Made by a program: the position numbers and the translations under genes. A stretch of 64,000 nt of DNA from Sipunculus nudus (lineage: Eukaryota > Annelida > Sipuncula > Golfingiida > Sipunculidae), in contig CM049306.1 of NCBI GenBank assembly GCA_026874595.1, forward strand, positions 4,046,019 to 4,110,018, written 5' to 3'. Positions 1-10,978 of the stretch are shown in pieces. Below the pieces are notes generated by a model. It worked only from the letters and a program-made list of their open reading frames with translations, ran no database searches and had not been told where the DNA came from. Each line of letters begins with the position of its first letter. The stretch's first letter is position 1.

Positions 1-416
1 CAGAGTCTGGTAAAGAATTCCATGCGGTGGCAGCGTACTTGGAAAATTGTCTGTCACCATATACATTATGGGAGCGAGGTACACAGACTATCCTGTGAGC
101 ATCAGAAGAACGAAGAGACCTGCGGGGAGAATATTCCACAAACAGTTTGCGCAAATACAGTGGATACAGGCTATCATTCAGCGCTTTATACACCTGTGTG
201 AGGACTTTAAATGTGATTCTCTTTTCGACAGGCAGCCAGTGAAGCTGTCTTAGAACAGGTCCAATGCTGTCGTACTTCCTGGACCTTGTAAGTAATCGGG
301 CTGATGCGTTTTGTGCAAGTTGGAGGCGATGGATGTTAGCATTGGAAGTTCCAGTTAGCAGGCTGTTGTTGTTGTCCAATCTTGATGTAATCAGTGCGTT
401 GATGGTCTTTGCAGCT
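1..416 (-). mobile_element. LINE fragment copy 1, cut by window edge (probable gamma slot)
   Basis: This is the 5'-truncated end of the non-LTR retrotransposon that recurs eight more times. Only the inner 416 bp are in view; compared with the copy at 3765-4341, the 3' tail, 3' UTR and last codons lie left of position 1. The truncation junction at 416/417 is followed by GATAAG (417-422), the right-hand target-site repeat. The satellite to its right carries the GACACTTACC variant near 831, also seen to the right of the copies ending at 10978 and 27726. That is why the gamma slot is assigned. Confidence 0.9.
1..416 (-). pseudogene. Reverse transcriptase C-terminal fragment, copy 1 (partial)
   Basis: The frame enters open at the truncation point (416) and runs leftward without a stop to the window edge. 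About the last 20 codons and the stop are outside the window. The visible part includes RLDNNNSLLTG, LQLAQNASARLLTR, LHWLPV and WNSLPDSVR, as in the complete copies. It has no start, no catalytic polymerase core and no endonuclease. Confidence 0.85.
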
Positions 417-3400
417 GATAAGACACCTACCTATTTATGCTTCAGTATTATTTTGTGACCAAAGTAGATAAGACACCTACCTCTTTATGCTTCAGTATTA
501 GTTTGTGGCCAAAGTAGATACACCTACCTATTCATGCTTCAGTATTAGTTTGTGGCCAAACTAGATAAGACACCTACCTCTTTATGCTTCAGTATTAGTA
601 TGTGGCCAAAGTAGATAAGACACCTACCTCTTTATGCTTCAGTATTAGTTTGTGGCCAAAGTAGATAAGACACCTACCTCTTTATGCTTCAGTATTAATT
701 TGTGACCAAAGTAGATAAGACACCTACCTCTTTATGCTTCAGTATTAGTTTGTGACCAAAGTAGATAAGACATCTACCTCTTTATGCTTCATTATTAGTA
801 TTTGGCCAAAGTAGATAAGACACTTACCTCTTTATGCTTCAGTATTAGTTTGTTGCCAAAGTAGATAAGACACCTACCTCTTTATGCTTCAGTATTAGTC
901 TGTGGCCAAAGTAGATACACCTACCTATTTATGCTTCAGTTTTAGTATGTGGCCAAAGTAGATAAGACACCTACCTCTTTATGCTTCAGTATTAGTTTGT
1001 GGCCAAAGTAGATAAGACACCTACCTCTTTATGCTTCAGTATTAGTCTGTGGCCAAAGTAGATACACCTACCTCTTTATGCTTCAGTATTAGTATGTGGC
1101 CAAAGTAGATAAGACACCTACCTCTTTATGCTTCAGTATTAGTTTGTGGCCAAAGTAGATAAGACACCTACCTATTTATGCTTCAGTATTAGTGTGTGGC
1201 CAAAGTAGATAAGACACCTACCTCTTTATACTTCAGTATTAGTTTGTGGCCAAAGTATATAAGACACCTACCTCTTTAGGCTTCAGTATTAGTTTGTGGT
1301 CAAAGTAGATAAGACACCTACCTCTTTATGCTTCAGTATTAGTTTGTGACCAAAGTAGATAAGACACCTACCTCTTTATGCTTCAGTATTAGTTTGTGGC
1401 CAAAGTAGATAAGACACCTACCTATTTATGCTTCAGTATTAGTTTGTGGCCAAAGTAGATAAGACACCTATTTCTTTATGCTTCAGTATTAGTTTGTGGC
1501 CAAAGTAGATAAGACACCTACCTATTTATGCTTCAGTATTAGTGTGTGGCCAAAGTAGATAAGACACCTACCTCTTTATACTTCAGTATTAGTTTGTGGC
1601 CAAAGTATATAAGACACCTACCTCTTTAGGCTTCAGTATTAGTTTGTGGTCAAAGTAGATAAGACACCTACCTCTTTATGCTTCAGTATTAGTTTGTGAC
1701 CAAAGTAGATAAGACACCTACCTCTTTATGCTTCAGTATTAGTTTGTGGCCAAAGTAGATAAGACACCTACCTATTTATGCTTCAGTATTAGTTTGTGGC
1801 CAAAGTAGATAAGACACCTATTTCTTTATGCTTCAGTATTAGTTTGTTGCCAAAGTAGATAAAACACCTACATAGTTATGCTTCTGTATTAGTTTGTGGC
1901 CAAAGTAGATAAGACATCTACTTCTTTATGCTTCAGTATTAGTTTGTGGCCAAAGAAGATAAGACACCTACCTATTTATGCTTCAGTATTAGTTTGTGGC
2001 CAAAGCAGATAAGACACCTACCTATTTATGCTTCAGTATTAGTTTGTGGCCAAAGTAGATAAGACATCTACTTCTTAATGCTTCAGTATTAGTTTGTGGC
2101 CAAAGTAGATAAGACACCTACCTCTTTATGCTTCAGTATACGTTTGTGGCCAAAGTAGATAAGAAACCTACCTCTTTATGCTTCAGTATTAGTTTGTGGC
2201 CAAAGTAGATAAGACACCTACCTCTTTATGCTTCAGTATTAGTTTGTGGCCAAAGTAGATAAGACACCTACCTCTTTATGCTTCAGTATACGTTTGTGGC
2301 CAAAGTAGATAAGAAACCTACCTCTTTATGATTCAGTATTAGTTTGTGGCCAAAGTAGATAAGACACCTACCTCTTAATGCTTCATTATTAGTTTGTGGC
2401 CAAAGTAGATAAGACACCTACCTCTTTATGCTTCAGTATTAGTTTGTGGCCAAAGTAGATAAGACACCTACCTCTTTATGCTTCAGTATTAGTTTGTGGC
2501 CAAAGTAGATAAGACATCTACTTCTTTATGCTTCAGTATTAGTTTGTGGCCAAAGTAGATAAGACACCTACCTCTTTATGCTTCAGTATACGTTTGTGGC
2601 CAAAGTAGATAAGAAACATACCTCTTTATGCTTCAGTATTAGTTTGTGGCCAAAGTAGATAAGAAACATACCTCTTTATGCTTCAGTATTAGTTTGTGGC
2701 CAAAGTAGATAAGACACCTACCTCTTAATGCTTCAGTATTAGTTTGTGGCCAAAGTAGATAAGACACCTACCTCTTTATGCTTCAGTATAAGTTTGTGGC
2801 CAAAGTAGATAAGACACCTACCTATTTATGCTTCAGTATTAGTTTGTGGCCAAAGTAGATAAGACACCTACCTCTTAATGCTTCAGTATAAGTTTGTGGC
2901 CAAAGTAGATAAGAAACCTACCTCTTTATGCTTCAGTATTAGTTTGTGGTCAAAGTAGATAAGACACCTACCTCTTTATGCTTCAGTATTAGTTTGTGGC
3001 CAAAGTAGATAAGACACCTACCTATTTATGCTTCAGTATTAGTATGTGGCCAAAGTAGATAAGACACCTATTTTTTTATGCTTCAGTATTAGTTTGTTGC
3101 CAAAGTAGATAAAACACCTACATAGTTATGCTTCTGTATTAGTTTGTGGCCAAAGTAGATAAGACACCTACCTCTTTATGCTTCAGTATAAGTTTGTGGC
3201 CAAAGTAGATAAGAAACCTACCTCTTTATGCTTCAGTATAAGTTTGTGACCAAAGTAGATAAGACACCTACCTCTTTATGCTTCAGTATTAGTTTGTGGC
3301 CAAAGTAGATAAGACACCTACCTCTTTATGCTTCAGTATTAGTATGTGGCCAAAGTAGATAAGACACCTACCTATTTATGCTTCAGTATTAGTTTGTGGC

Positions 3401-3764
3401 CAAAGTAGATAAGACACCTACCTATTTATGCTTCAGTATTAGTTTGTGGCCAAAGTAGATAAGACACCTACCTTTTTATGCTTCAGTATTAGTTTGCGGC
3501 CAAAGTAGATAAGACACCTACCTCTTAATGCTTCAGTACTTAGTATGTGTCAAAAGCTTATAAGCCACCTACCTGTTTATGCTTCAGTATTAGTTTGTTG
3601 CCAAAGTAGATAAGACACCTATATATTTATGCTTCAGGATTGGTTTGTGGCCAAAGTAGATAAGACATCTACCTATTTATGATTCAGTATTAGTTTCTGG
3701 CCAAAGTAGATAAGACACCTACCTCTTTATGCTTCAGTATTAGTTTGCGGCCACAGTAGATAAG
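417..3764. repeat. 50-bp satellite, block A (about 67 monomers)
   Basis: Head-to-tail 50-bp monomers fill the space between LINE copies 1 and 2. A few are 47-bp variants lacking AGA (GTAGATACACC, near 516, 913 and 1061). A seven-monomer segment is duplicated in tandem: the run of AGTGTGTGG, TTTATACTTC and TTTAGGCTTC variants near 1193-1270 recurs 350 bp later near 1543-1620. From about 1850 the block matches block D shifted by 13088 bp, sharing CTTCTGTATTAG, AAGCAGATAAG and GTATACGTTTG monomers. The last five or so monomers (3531-3764) are unusually divergent. No gene or RNA is seen. Confidence 0.97.
3759..3764. repeat. Target-site duplication, left copy (LINE copy 2)
   Basis: GATAAG lies directly left of the insert and again at 4342-4347 on its right. 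The uninterrupted monomer has a single GATAAG at this point, so the doubled hexamer is read as a 6-bp target-site duplication made on insertion. All complete copies show the same arrangement. Confidence 0.75.
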
Positions 3765-3806
3765 GGATATGATGATATGATATGATATGATATGATATGA
3801 TATGAT
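3765..3806 (-). repeat. Pentanucleotide 3' tail of LINE copy 2 (long form)
   Basis: ATATG/ATGAT repeats on the plus strand (TATCA units in the element's sense), with one internal ATG interruption near the outer end. It starts GGATATG and is one pentamer (5 bp) longer than the tail of beta and gamma copies. CR1/L2-group LINEs commonly end in short tandem repeats instead of poly-A. Confidence 0.9.
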
Positions 3807-3863
3807 AGAGTTCATTTATAAAGCGCAAATATAATATACATTTCTATGCGCTGATACAAAGGG

Positions 3864-4341
3864 TTAAGAAAATAAGTATGTCTTGAGAGCACGCTTAAAT
3901 GATTCAATATGTGTACACGCTCTAACAGAGTCTGGTAAAGAATTCCATGCGGTGGCAGCGTACTTGGAAAATTGTCTGTCACCATATACATTATGGGAGC
4001 GAGGTACACAGACTATCCTGTGAGCATCAGAAGAACGAAGAGACCTGCGGGGAGAATATTCCACAAACAGTTTGCGCAAATACAGTGGATACAGGCTATC
4101 ATTCAGCGCTTTATACACCTGTGTGAGGACTTTAAATGTGATTCTCTTTTCGACAGGCAGCCAGTGAAGCTGTCTTAGAACAGGTCCAATGCTGTCGTAC
4201 TTCCTGGACCTTGTAAGTAATCGGGCTGATGCGTTTTGTGCAAGTTGGAGGCGATGGATGTTAGCATTGGAAGTTCCAGTTAGCAGGCTGTTGTTGTTGT
4301 CCAATCTTGATGTAATCAGTGCGTTGATGGTCTTTGCAGCT
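3864..4341 (-). pseudogene. Reverse transcriptase C-terminal domain, 5'-truncated (copy 2)
   Basis: The frame is open from the truncation point through 158 codons to TAA. Translation from the TTG at 4302-4304 as a start would give 146 residues, but that codon is an internal leucine: the frame continues 12 codons further upstream (AAKTINALITSR). Visible motifs counted from the truncation are RLDNNNSLLTG at 12-22, RLQLAQNASARLLTR at 30-44, LHWLPV at 58-63, SPRRSLRSSD at 96-105, AWNSLPDSVR at about 131-140 and SFKRALKTYLF at 147-157. These mark the region downstream of the polymerase core in CR1/L2-type LINE ORF2 proteins. The palm motif with the catalytic aspartates and the endonuclease are absent, so it has no enzymatic activity. 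There is no promoter; expression is not expected. Confidence 0.88.
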
Positions 4342-6545
4342 GATAAGACACCTACCTATTTATGCTTCAGTATTAGTTTGTGGCCAAAGTAGATAAGACA
4401 CCTACCTCTTTATGCTTCAGTATTAGTTTGTGGCCAAAGTAGATAAAACACCTACCTCTTTATGCTTCAGTATTAGTTTGTGGCCAAAGTAGATAAGACA
4501 CCTACCTCTTTATGCTTCAGTATTAGTTTGTGGCCAAAGTAGATAAGACACCTACCTATTTATGCTTCAGTATTAGTGTGTGGCCAAAGTAGATAAGACA
4601 CCTACCTCTTTATACTTCAGTATTAGTTTGTGGCCAAAGTAGATAAGACACCTACCTCTTTAGGCTTCAGTATTAGTTTGTGGCCAAAGTAGATAAAACA
4701 CCTACTTCTTTATGCTTCAGTATTAGTTTGTGGCCAAAGTAGATAAGACACCTTCCTAGTTATGCTTCAGTATTAGTCTGTGGCCAAAGTAGATAAGACA
4801 CCTACCTATTTATGCTTCAATATTAGTCTGTGGCCAAAGTAGATAAGACACCTACCTCTTTATGCTTCAGTATTAGTTTGTGACCAAAGTATATAAGACA
4901 CCTACCTCTTTATGCTTCAGTATTAGTTTGTGGCCAAAGAAGATAAGACACCTACCTATTTATGCTTCAGTATTAGTTTGTGGCCAAAGTAGATAAGACA
5001 CCTACCTATTAATGCTTCAGTATTAGTTTGTGGCCAAAGTAGATAAGACGTCTACCTCTTTATGCTTCAGTATTAGTTTGTGGCCAAAGTAGATAAGACA
5101 CCTTCCTCTTTATGCTTCAGTATTAGTTTGTGGCCAAAGTAGATAAGACACCTGCCTATTTATGCTTCAGTATTAGTTTGTGGCCAAAGTAGATAAGACA
5201 CCTACCTCTTTATGCTTCAGTATTAGTCTGTGGCCAAAGTAGATAAGACACCTACCTCTCTATGCTTCAGTATTAGTTTTTGGCCAAAGTAGATAAGACA
5301 CCTACCTCTTTATGCTTCAGTATTAGTTTGTGGCCAAAGTAGATAAGACACCTACCTCTTTATGCTTCAGTATTAGTTTGTGACCAAAGTAGATAAGACA
5401 CCTACCTCTTTATGCTTCAGTATTAGTTTGTGACCAAAGTAGATAAGACACCTAACTCTTTATGCTTCAGTATTAGTCTGTGGCCAAAGTAGATACACCT
5501 ACCTCTTTATGCTTCAGTATTAGTATGTGGCCAAAGTAGATAAAACACCTACCTCTTTATGCTTCAGTATTAGTTTGTGACCAAAGTAGATAAGACACCT
5601 ACCTCTTTATGCTTCAGTATTAGTTTGTGGCCAAAGTAGATAAGACACCTACCTATTTATGCTTCAGTATTAGTTTGTGGCCAAAGTAGATAAGACACCT
5701 ATTTCTTTATGCTTCAGTATTAGTTTGTTGCCAAAGTAGATAAAACACCTACATAGTTATGCTTCTGTATTAGTTTGTGGCCAAAGTAGATAAGACACCT
5801 ACCTCTTTATGCTTCAGTATAAGTTTGTGGCCAAAGTAGATAAGAAACCTACCTCTTTATGCTTCAGTATAAGTTTGTGACCAAAGTAGATAAGACACCT
5901 ACCTCTTTATGCTTCAGTATTAGTTTGTGGCCAAAGTAGATAAGACACCTACCTCTTTATGCTTCAGTATTAGTATGTGGCCAAAGTAGATAAGACACCT
6001 ACCTATTTATGCTTCAGTATTAGTTTGTGGCCAAAGTAGATAAGACACCTACCTCTTAATGCTTCAGTATTAGTTTGTGGCCAAAGTAGATAAGACACCT
6101 ACCTCTTTATGCTTCAGTATTAGTATGTGGCCAAAGTAGATAAGACACCTACCTATTTATGCTTCAGTATTAGTTTGTGGCCAAAGTAGATAAGACACCT
6201 ACCTCTTAATGCTTCAGTATTAGTTTGTGGCCAAAGTAGATAAGACACCTACCTATTTATGCTTCAGTATTAGTTTGCGGCCAAAGTAGATAAGACACCT
6301 ACCTCTTAATGCTTCAGTACTTAGTATGTGTCAAAAGCTTATAAGCCACCTACCTGTTTATGCTTCAGTATTAGTTTGTTGCCAAAGTAGATAAGACACC
6401 TATATATTTATGCTTCAGGATTGGTTTGTGGCCAAAGTAGATAAGATATCTACCTATTTATGATTCAGTATTAGTTTCTGGCCAAAGTAGATAAGACACC
6501 TACCTCTTTATGCTTCAGTATTAGTTTGCGGCCACAGTAGATAAG
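4342..6545. repeat. 50-bp satellite, block B (about 44 monomers)
   Basis: Satellite between LINE copies 2 and 3. It is the longest version of a block also present at 17430-19483 and 21340-23243, sharing the variants TTAGGCTTC, CACCTTCCTAG, GACGTCTACC and CTCTCTATGC in the same order. Relative to block E it carries one extra three-monomer (150-bp) tandem duplication near 5950-6250, where the AGTATGTGG / CTATTTATG / CTCTTAATG trio occurs twice. The left-of-insert variant GATATCTACC near 6444 is diagnostic of the beta slot. No gene is seen. Confidence 0.97.
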
Positions 6546-6582
6546 TGATATGATGATATGATATGATATGATATGATATGAT
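6546..6582 (-). repeat. Pentanucleotide 3' tail of LINE copy 3 (short form)
   Basis: Short 37-bp version of the pentamer tail, starting TGATATG, with the same ATG interruption as the long form. Confidence 0.88.
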
Positions 6583-6639
6583 AGAGTTCATTTATAAAGC
6601 GCAAATATAATATACATTTCTATGCGCTGATACAAAGGG

Positions 6640-7117
6640 TTAAGAAAATAAGTATGTCTTGAGAGCACGCTTAAATGATTCAATATGTGTACACGCTCTA
6701 ACAGAGTCTGGTAAAGAATTCCATGCGGTGGCAGCGTACTTGGAAAATTGTCTGTCACCATATACATTATGGGAGCGAGGTACACAGACTATCCTGTGAG
6801 CATCAGAAGAACGAAGAGACCTGCGGGGAGAATATTCCACAAACAGTTTGCGCAAATACAGTGGATACAGGCTATCATTCAGCGCTTTATACACCTGTGT
6901 GAGGACTTTAAATGTGATTCTCTTTTCGACAGGCAGCCAGTGAAGCTGTCTTAGAACAGGTCCAATGCTGTCGTACTTCCTGGACCTTGTAAGTAATCGG
7001 GCTGATGCGTTTTGTGCAAGTTGGAGGCGATGGATGTTAGCATTGGAAGTTCCAGTTAGCAGGCTGTTGTTGTTGTCCAATCTTGATGTAATCAGTGCGT
7101 TGATGGTCTTTGCAGCT
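6640..7117 (-). pseudogene. Reverse transcriptase C-terminal domain, truncated (copy 3)
   Basis: 158 open codons plus TAA, encoding the same residues as copy 2. No frameshift or stop distinguishes it. Confidence 0.87.
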
Positions 7118-10100
7118 GATAAGACACCTACCTATTTATGCTTCAGTATTATTTTGTGACCAAAGTAGATAAGACACCTACCTCTTTATGCTTCAGTATT
7201 AGTTTGTGGCCAAAGTAGATACACCTACCTATTCATGCTTCAGTATTAGTTTGTGGCCAAACTAGATAAGACACCTACCTCTTTATGCTTCAGTATTAGT
7301 ATGTGGCCAAAGTAGATAAGACACCTACCTCTTTATGCTTCAGTATTAGTTTGTGGCCAAAGTAGATAAGACACCTACCTCTTTATGCTTCAGTATTAAT
7401 TTGTGACCAAAGTAGATAAGACACCTACCTCTTTATGCTTCAGTATTAGTTTGTGACCAAAGTAGATAAGACATCTACCTCTTTATGCTTCATTATTAGT
7501 ATTTGGCCAAAGTAGATAAGACACCTACCTCTTTATGCTTCAGTATTAGTTTGTTGCCAAAGTAGATAAGACACCTACCTCTTTATGCTTCAGTATTAGT
7601 CTGTGGCCAAAGTAGATACACCTACCTATTTATGCTTCAGTTTTAGTATGTGGCCAAAGTAGATAAGACACCTACCTCTTTATGCTTCAGTATTAGTTTG
7701 TGGCCAAAGTAGATAAGACACCTACCTCTTTATGCTTCAGTATTAGTCTGTGGCCAAAGTAGATACACCTACCTCTTTATGCTTCAGTATTAGTATGTGG
7801 CCAAAGTAGATAAGACACCTACCTCTTTATGCTTCAGTATTAGTCTGTGGCCAAAGTAGATACACCTACCTATTTATGCTTCAGTATTAGTATGTGGCCA
7901 AAGTAGATAAGACACCTACCTCTTTATGCTTCAGTATTAGTTTGTGACCAAAGTAGATAAGACACCTAACTCTTTATGCTTCAGTATTAGTCTGTGGCCA
8001 AAGTAGATACACCTACCTCTTTATGCTTCAGTATTAGTATGTGGCCAAAGTAGATAAAACACCTACCTCTTTATGCTTCAGTATTAGTTTGTGGCCAAAG
8101 TAGATACACCTACCTATTCATGCTTCAGTATTAGTTTGTTGCCAAAGTAGATAAGACACCTTCCTAGTTATGCTTCAGTATTAGTCTGTGGCCAAAGTAG
8201 ATAAGACACCTACCTATTTATGCTTCAATATTAGTCTGTGGCCAAAGTAGATAAGACACCTACCTCTTTATGCTTCAGTATTAGTTTGTGACCAAAGTAT
8301 ATAAGACACCTACCTCTTTATGCTTCAGTATTAGTTTGTGGCCAAAGAAGATAAGACACCTACCTATTTATGCTTCAGTATTAGTTTGTGGCCAAAGTAG
8401 ATAAGACACCTACCTATTAATGCTTCAGTATTAGTTTGTGGCCAAAGTAGATAAGACGTCTACCTCTTTATGCTTCAGTATTAGTACGTGGCCAAAGTAG
8501 ATAAGACACCTTCCTCTTTATGCTTCAGTATTAGTTTGTGGCCAAAGTAGATAAGACACCTGCCTATTTATGCTTCAGTATTAGTTTGTGGCCAAAGTAG
8601 ATAAGACACCTACCTCTTTATGCTTCAGTATTAGTCTGTGGCCAAAGTAGATAAGACACCTACCTCTCTATGCTTCAGTATTAGTTTTTGGCCAAAGTAG
8701 ATAAGACACCTACCTCTTTATGCTTCAGTATTAGTTTGTGGCCAAAGTAGATAAGACACCTACCTCTTTATGCTTCAGTATTAGTTTGTGACCAAAGTAG
8801 ATAAGACACCTACCTCTTTATGCTTCAGTATTAGTACGAGGCAAAAGTAGATAAGACACCTACCTATTTATGCTTCAGTATTAGTACGTGGCCAAAGTAG
8901 ATAAGACACCTACCTATTTATGCTTCAGTATTAGTACGTGGCCAAAGTAGATAAGACACCTACCTGTTTGTGCTTCAGTATTAGTTTGTGGCCAAAGTAG
9001 ATAAGACACCTACCTCTTTATGCTTCAGTATTAGTACGTGGCCAAAGTAGATAAGACACCTACCTATTTGTGCTTCAGTATTAGTTTGTGGCCAAAGTAG
9101 ATAAGACACCTACATATTTATGCTTCAGTATTAGTTTGTGACCAAAGTATATAAGACACCTACCTCTTTATGCTTCAGTATTAGTTTGTGACCAAAGTAG
9201 ATAAGACACCTACCTCTTAATGCTTCAGTATTAGTTTGTGGCCAAAGTAGATAAGACACCTATTTCTTTATGCTTCAGTATTAGTTTGTGGCCAAAGTAG
9301 ATAAGACACCTACCTCTTTATGCTTCAGTATTATTTTGTGACCAAAGTAGATAAGACACCTCCCTCTTTATGCTTCAGTATTAGTTTGTGGCCAAAGTAG
9401 ATAAGACACCTATTTCTTTATGCTTCAGTATTAGTTTGTGGCCAAAGTAGATAAGACACCTACCTCTTTATGCTTCAGTATTATTTTGTGACCAAAGTAG
9501 ATAAGACACCTCCCTCTTTATGCTTCAGTATTAGTTTGTGGCCAAAGTAGATAAGACACCTACCTCTTTATGCTTCAGTATTAGTATGTGGCCAAAGTAG
9601 ATAAGACACCTACCTCTTTATGCTTCAGTATTAGTTTGTGGCCAAAGTAGATAAGACACCTACCTATTTATGCTTCAGTATTAGTTTGTGGCCAAAGTAG
9701 ATAAGACACCTATTTCTTTATGCTTCAGTATTAGTTTGTTGCCAAAGTAGATAAAACACCTACATAGTTATGCTTCTGTATTAGTTTGTGGCCAAAGTAG
9801 ATAAGACACCTACCTCTTTATTCTTCAGTATAAGTTTGTGGCCAAAGTAGATAAGAAACCTACCTCTTTATGCTTCAGTATAAGTTTGTGACCAAAGTAG
9901 ATAAGACACCTACCTCTTTATGCTTCAGTATTAGTTTGTGGCCAAAGTAGATAAGACACCTACCTCTTTATGCTTCAGTATTAGTATGTGGCCAAAGTAG
10001 ATAAGACACCTACCTATTTATGCTTCAGTATTAGTTTGTGGCCAAAGTAGATAAGACACCTACCTCTTAATGCTTCAGTATTAGTTTGTGGCCAAAGTAG

Positions 10101-10406
10101 ATAAGACACCTACCTATTTATGCTTCAGTATTAGTTTGCGGCCAAAGTAGATAAGACACCTACCTCTTAATGCTTCAGTACTTAGTATGTGTCAAAAGCT
10201 TATAAGCCACCTACCTGTTTATGCTTCAGTATTAGTTTGTTGCCAAAGTAGATAAGACACCTATATATTTATGCTTCAGGATTGGTTTGTGGCCAAAGTA
10301 GATAAGACATCTACTTATTTATGATTCAGTATTAGTTTCTGGCCAAAGTAGATAAGACACCTACCTCTTTATGCTTCAGTATTAGTTTGCGGCCACAGTA
10401 GATAAG
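7118..10406. repeat. 50-bp satellite, block C (about 66 monomers)
   Basis: Satellite between LINE copies 3 and 4, containing several 47-bp monomers (near 7220, 7616, 7762, 7859, 8006 and 8105). It is matched nearly monomer for monomer by block H (23816-27154), which is 50 bp longer. Distinctive monomers include a run of TACGTGGCC variants (about 8830-9050) and paired CTATTTC / CTCCCTC monomers (about 9260-9530). The gamma-slot variant GACATCTACTTATT is near 10306. No coding potential is seen. Confidence 0.97.
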
Positions 10407-10443
10407 TGATATGATGATATGATATGATATGATATGATATGAT
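10407..10443 (-). repeat. Pentanucleotide 3' tail of LINE copy 4 (short form)
   Basis: 37-bp pentamer tail of the TGATATG-start type. Confidence 0.88.
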
Positions 10444-10500
10444 AGAGTTCATTTATAAAGCGCAAATATAATATACATTTCTATGCGCTGATACAAAGGG

Positions 10501-10978
10501 TTAAGAAAATAAGTATGTCTTGAGAGCACGCTTAAATGATTCAATATGTGTACACGCTCTAACAGAGTCTGGTAAAGAATTCCATGCGGTGGCAGCGTAC
10601 TTGGAAAATTGTCTGTCACCATATACATTATGGGAGCGAGGTACACAGACTATCCTGTGAGCATCAGAAGAACGAAGAGACCTGCGGGGAGAATATTCCA
10701 CAAACAGTTTGCGCAAATACAGTGGATACAGGCTATCATTCAGCGCTTTATACACCTGTGTGAGGACTTTAAATGTGATTCTCTTTTCGACAGGCAGCCA
10801 GTGAAGCTGTCTTAGAACAGGTCCAATGCTGTCGTACTTCCTGGACCTTGTAAGTAATCGGGCTGATGCGTTTTGTGCAAGTTGGAGGCGATGGATGTTA
10901 GCATTGGAAGTTCCAGTTAGCAGGCTGTTGTTGTTGTCCAATCTTGATGTAATCAGTGCGTTGATGGTCTTTGCAGCT
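10501..10978 (-). pseudogene. Reverse transcriptase C-terminal domain, truncated (copy 4)
   Basis: Open frame from the truncation point to TAA at 10501-10503; translation identical to the other complete copies. Confidence 0.87.

Larger units (their letters stand above)
3765..4341 (-). mobile_element. 5'-truncated CR1/L2-like LINE, copy 2 (alpha slot, 577 bp)
   Basis: This is a non-LTR retrotransposon remnant inserted in the satellite. Reading the minus strand, it opens inside the reverse-transcriptase ORF at 4341, runs to a TAA at 3864-3866, then has about 57 bp of 3' UTR with a GCGCTTTATAAATGAA stretch, and ends in a TATCA-type pentamer tail at 3765-3806. GATAAG flanks both ends. Severe 5' truncation, a simple-sequence 3' tail and a short target-site duplication are the usual products of target-primed reverse transcription. 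The CR1/L2 assignment rests on the protein C-terminus and the microsatellite tail; another clade of the Jockey/CR1 group is possible. It cannot move by itself. Confidence 0.9.
6546..7117 (-). mobile_element. 5'-truncated CR1/L2-like LINE, copy 3 (beta slot, 572 bp)
   Basis: Same truncation point and internal sequence as copy 2. It is 5 bp shorter because the 3' tail has one pentamer less, and its outermost base after the left GATAAG (6540-6545) is T instead of G. The right GATAAG is 7118-7123. The first right-flank monomer reads TATTATTTTGTGACC, unlike the TATTAGTTTGTGGCC beside alpha copies. Confidence 0.9.
10407..10978 (-). mobile_element. 5'-truncated CR1/L2-like LINE, copy 4 (gamma slot, 572 bp)
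   Basis: Bounded by GATAAG at 10401-10406 and 10979-10984. It has the short tail with outer base T. The gamma slot is assigned from the left flank (GACATCTACTTATT) and from GACACTTACC in the right flank near 11389. Confidence 0.9.

Noticed and set aside
47-253. Plus-strand 68-codon ORF repeated in all nine inserts
   Set aside because: It lies entirely antisense to the reverse-transcriptase frame and has no family resemblance; it recurs only because the insert recurs.
264-458. Plus-strand 64- or 67-codon ORFs running from the insert into the satellite
   Set aside because: Antisense to the LINE ORF, and the last codons are satellite; the differing C-termini simply reflect which monomer variant flanks the insert.
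3812-4009. Minus-strand 65-codon ORF overlapping the LINE ORF end and 3' UTR
   Set aside because: Out-of-frame shadow of the reverse-transcriptase ORF, spanning its stop codon; no motif of its own.
3864-4304. The 146-codon ORF as a small domesticated gene under selection
   Set aside because: Its apparent start is an internal TTG and the frame continues upstream to the truncation. Identity among copies is explained by recent duplication, since the flanking satellite is nearly identical too. No promoter is seen.
3759-4347. DNA transposon with terminal inverted repeats
   Set aside because: No inverted termini are present; a one-sided simple-sequence tail, a reverse-transcriptase C-terminus and 5' truncation fit a LINE instead.
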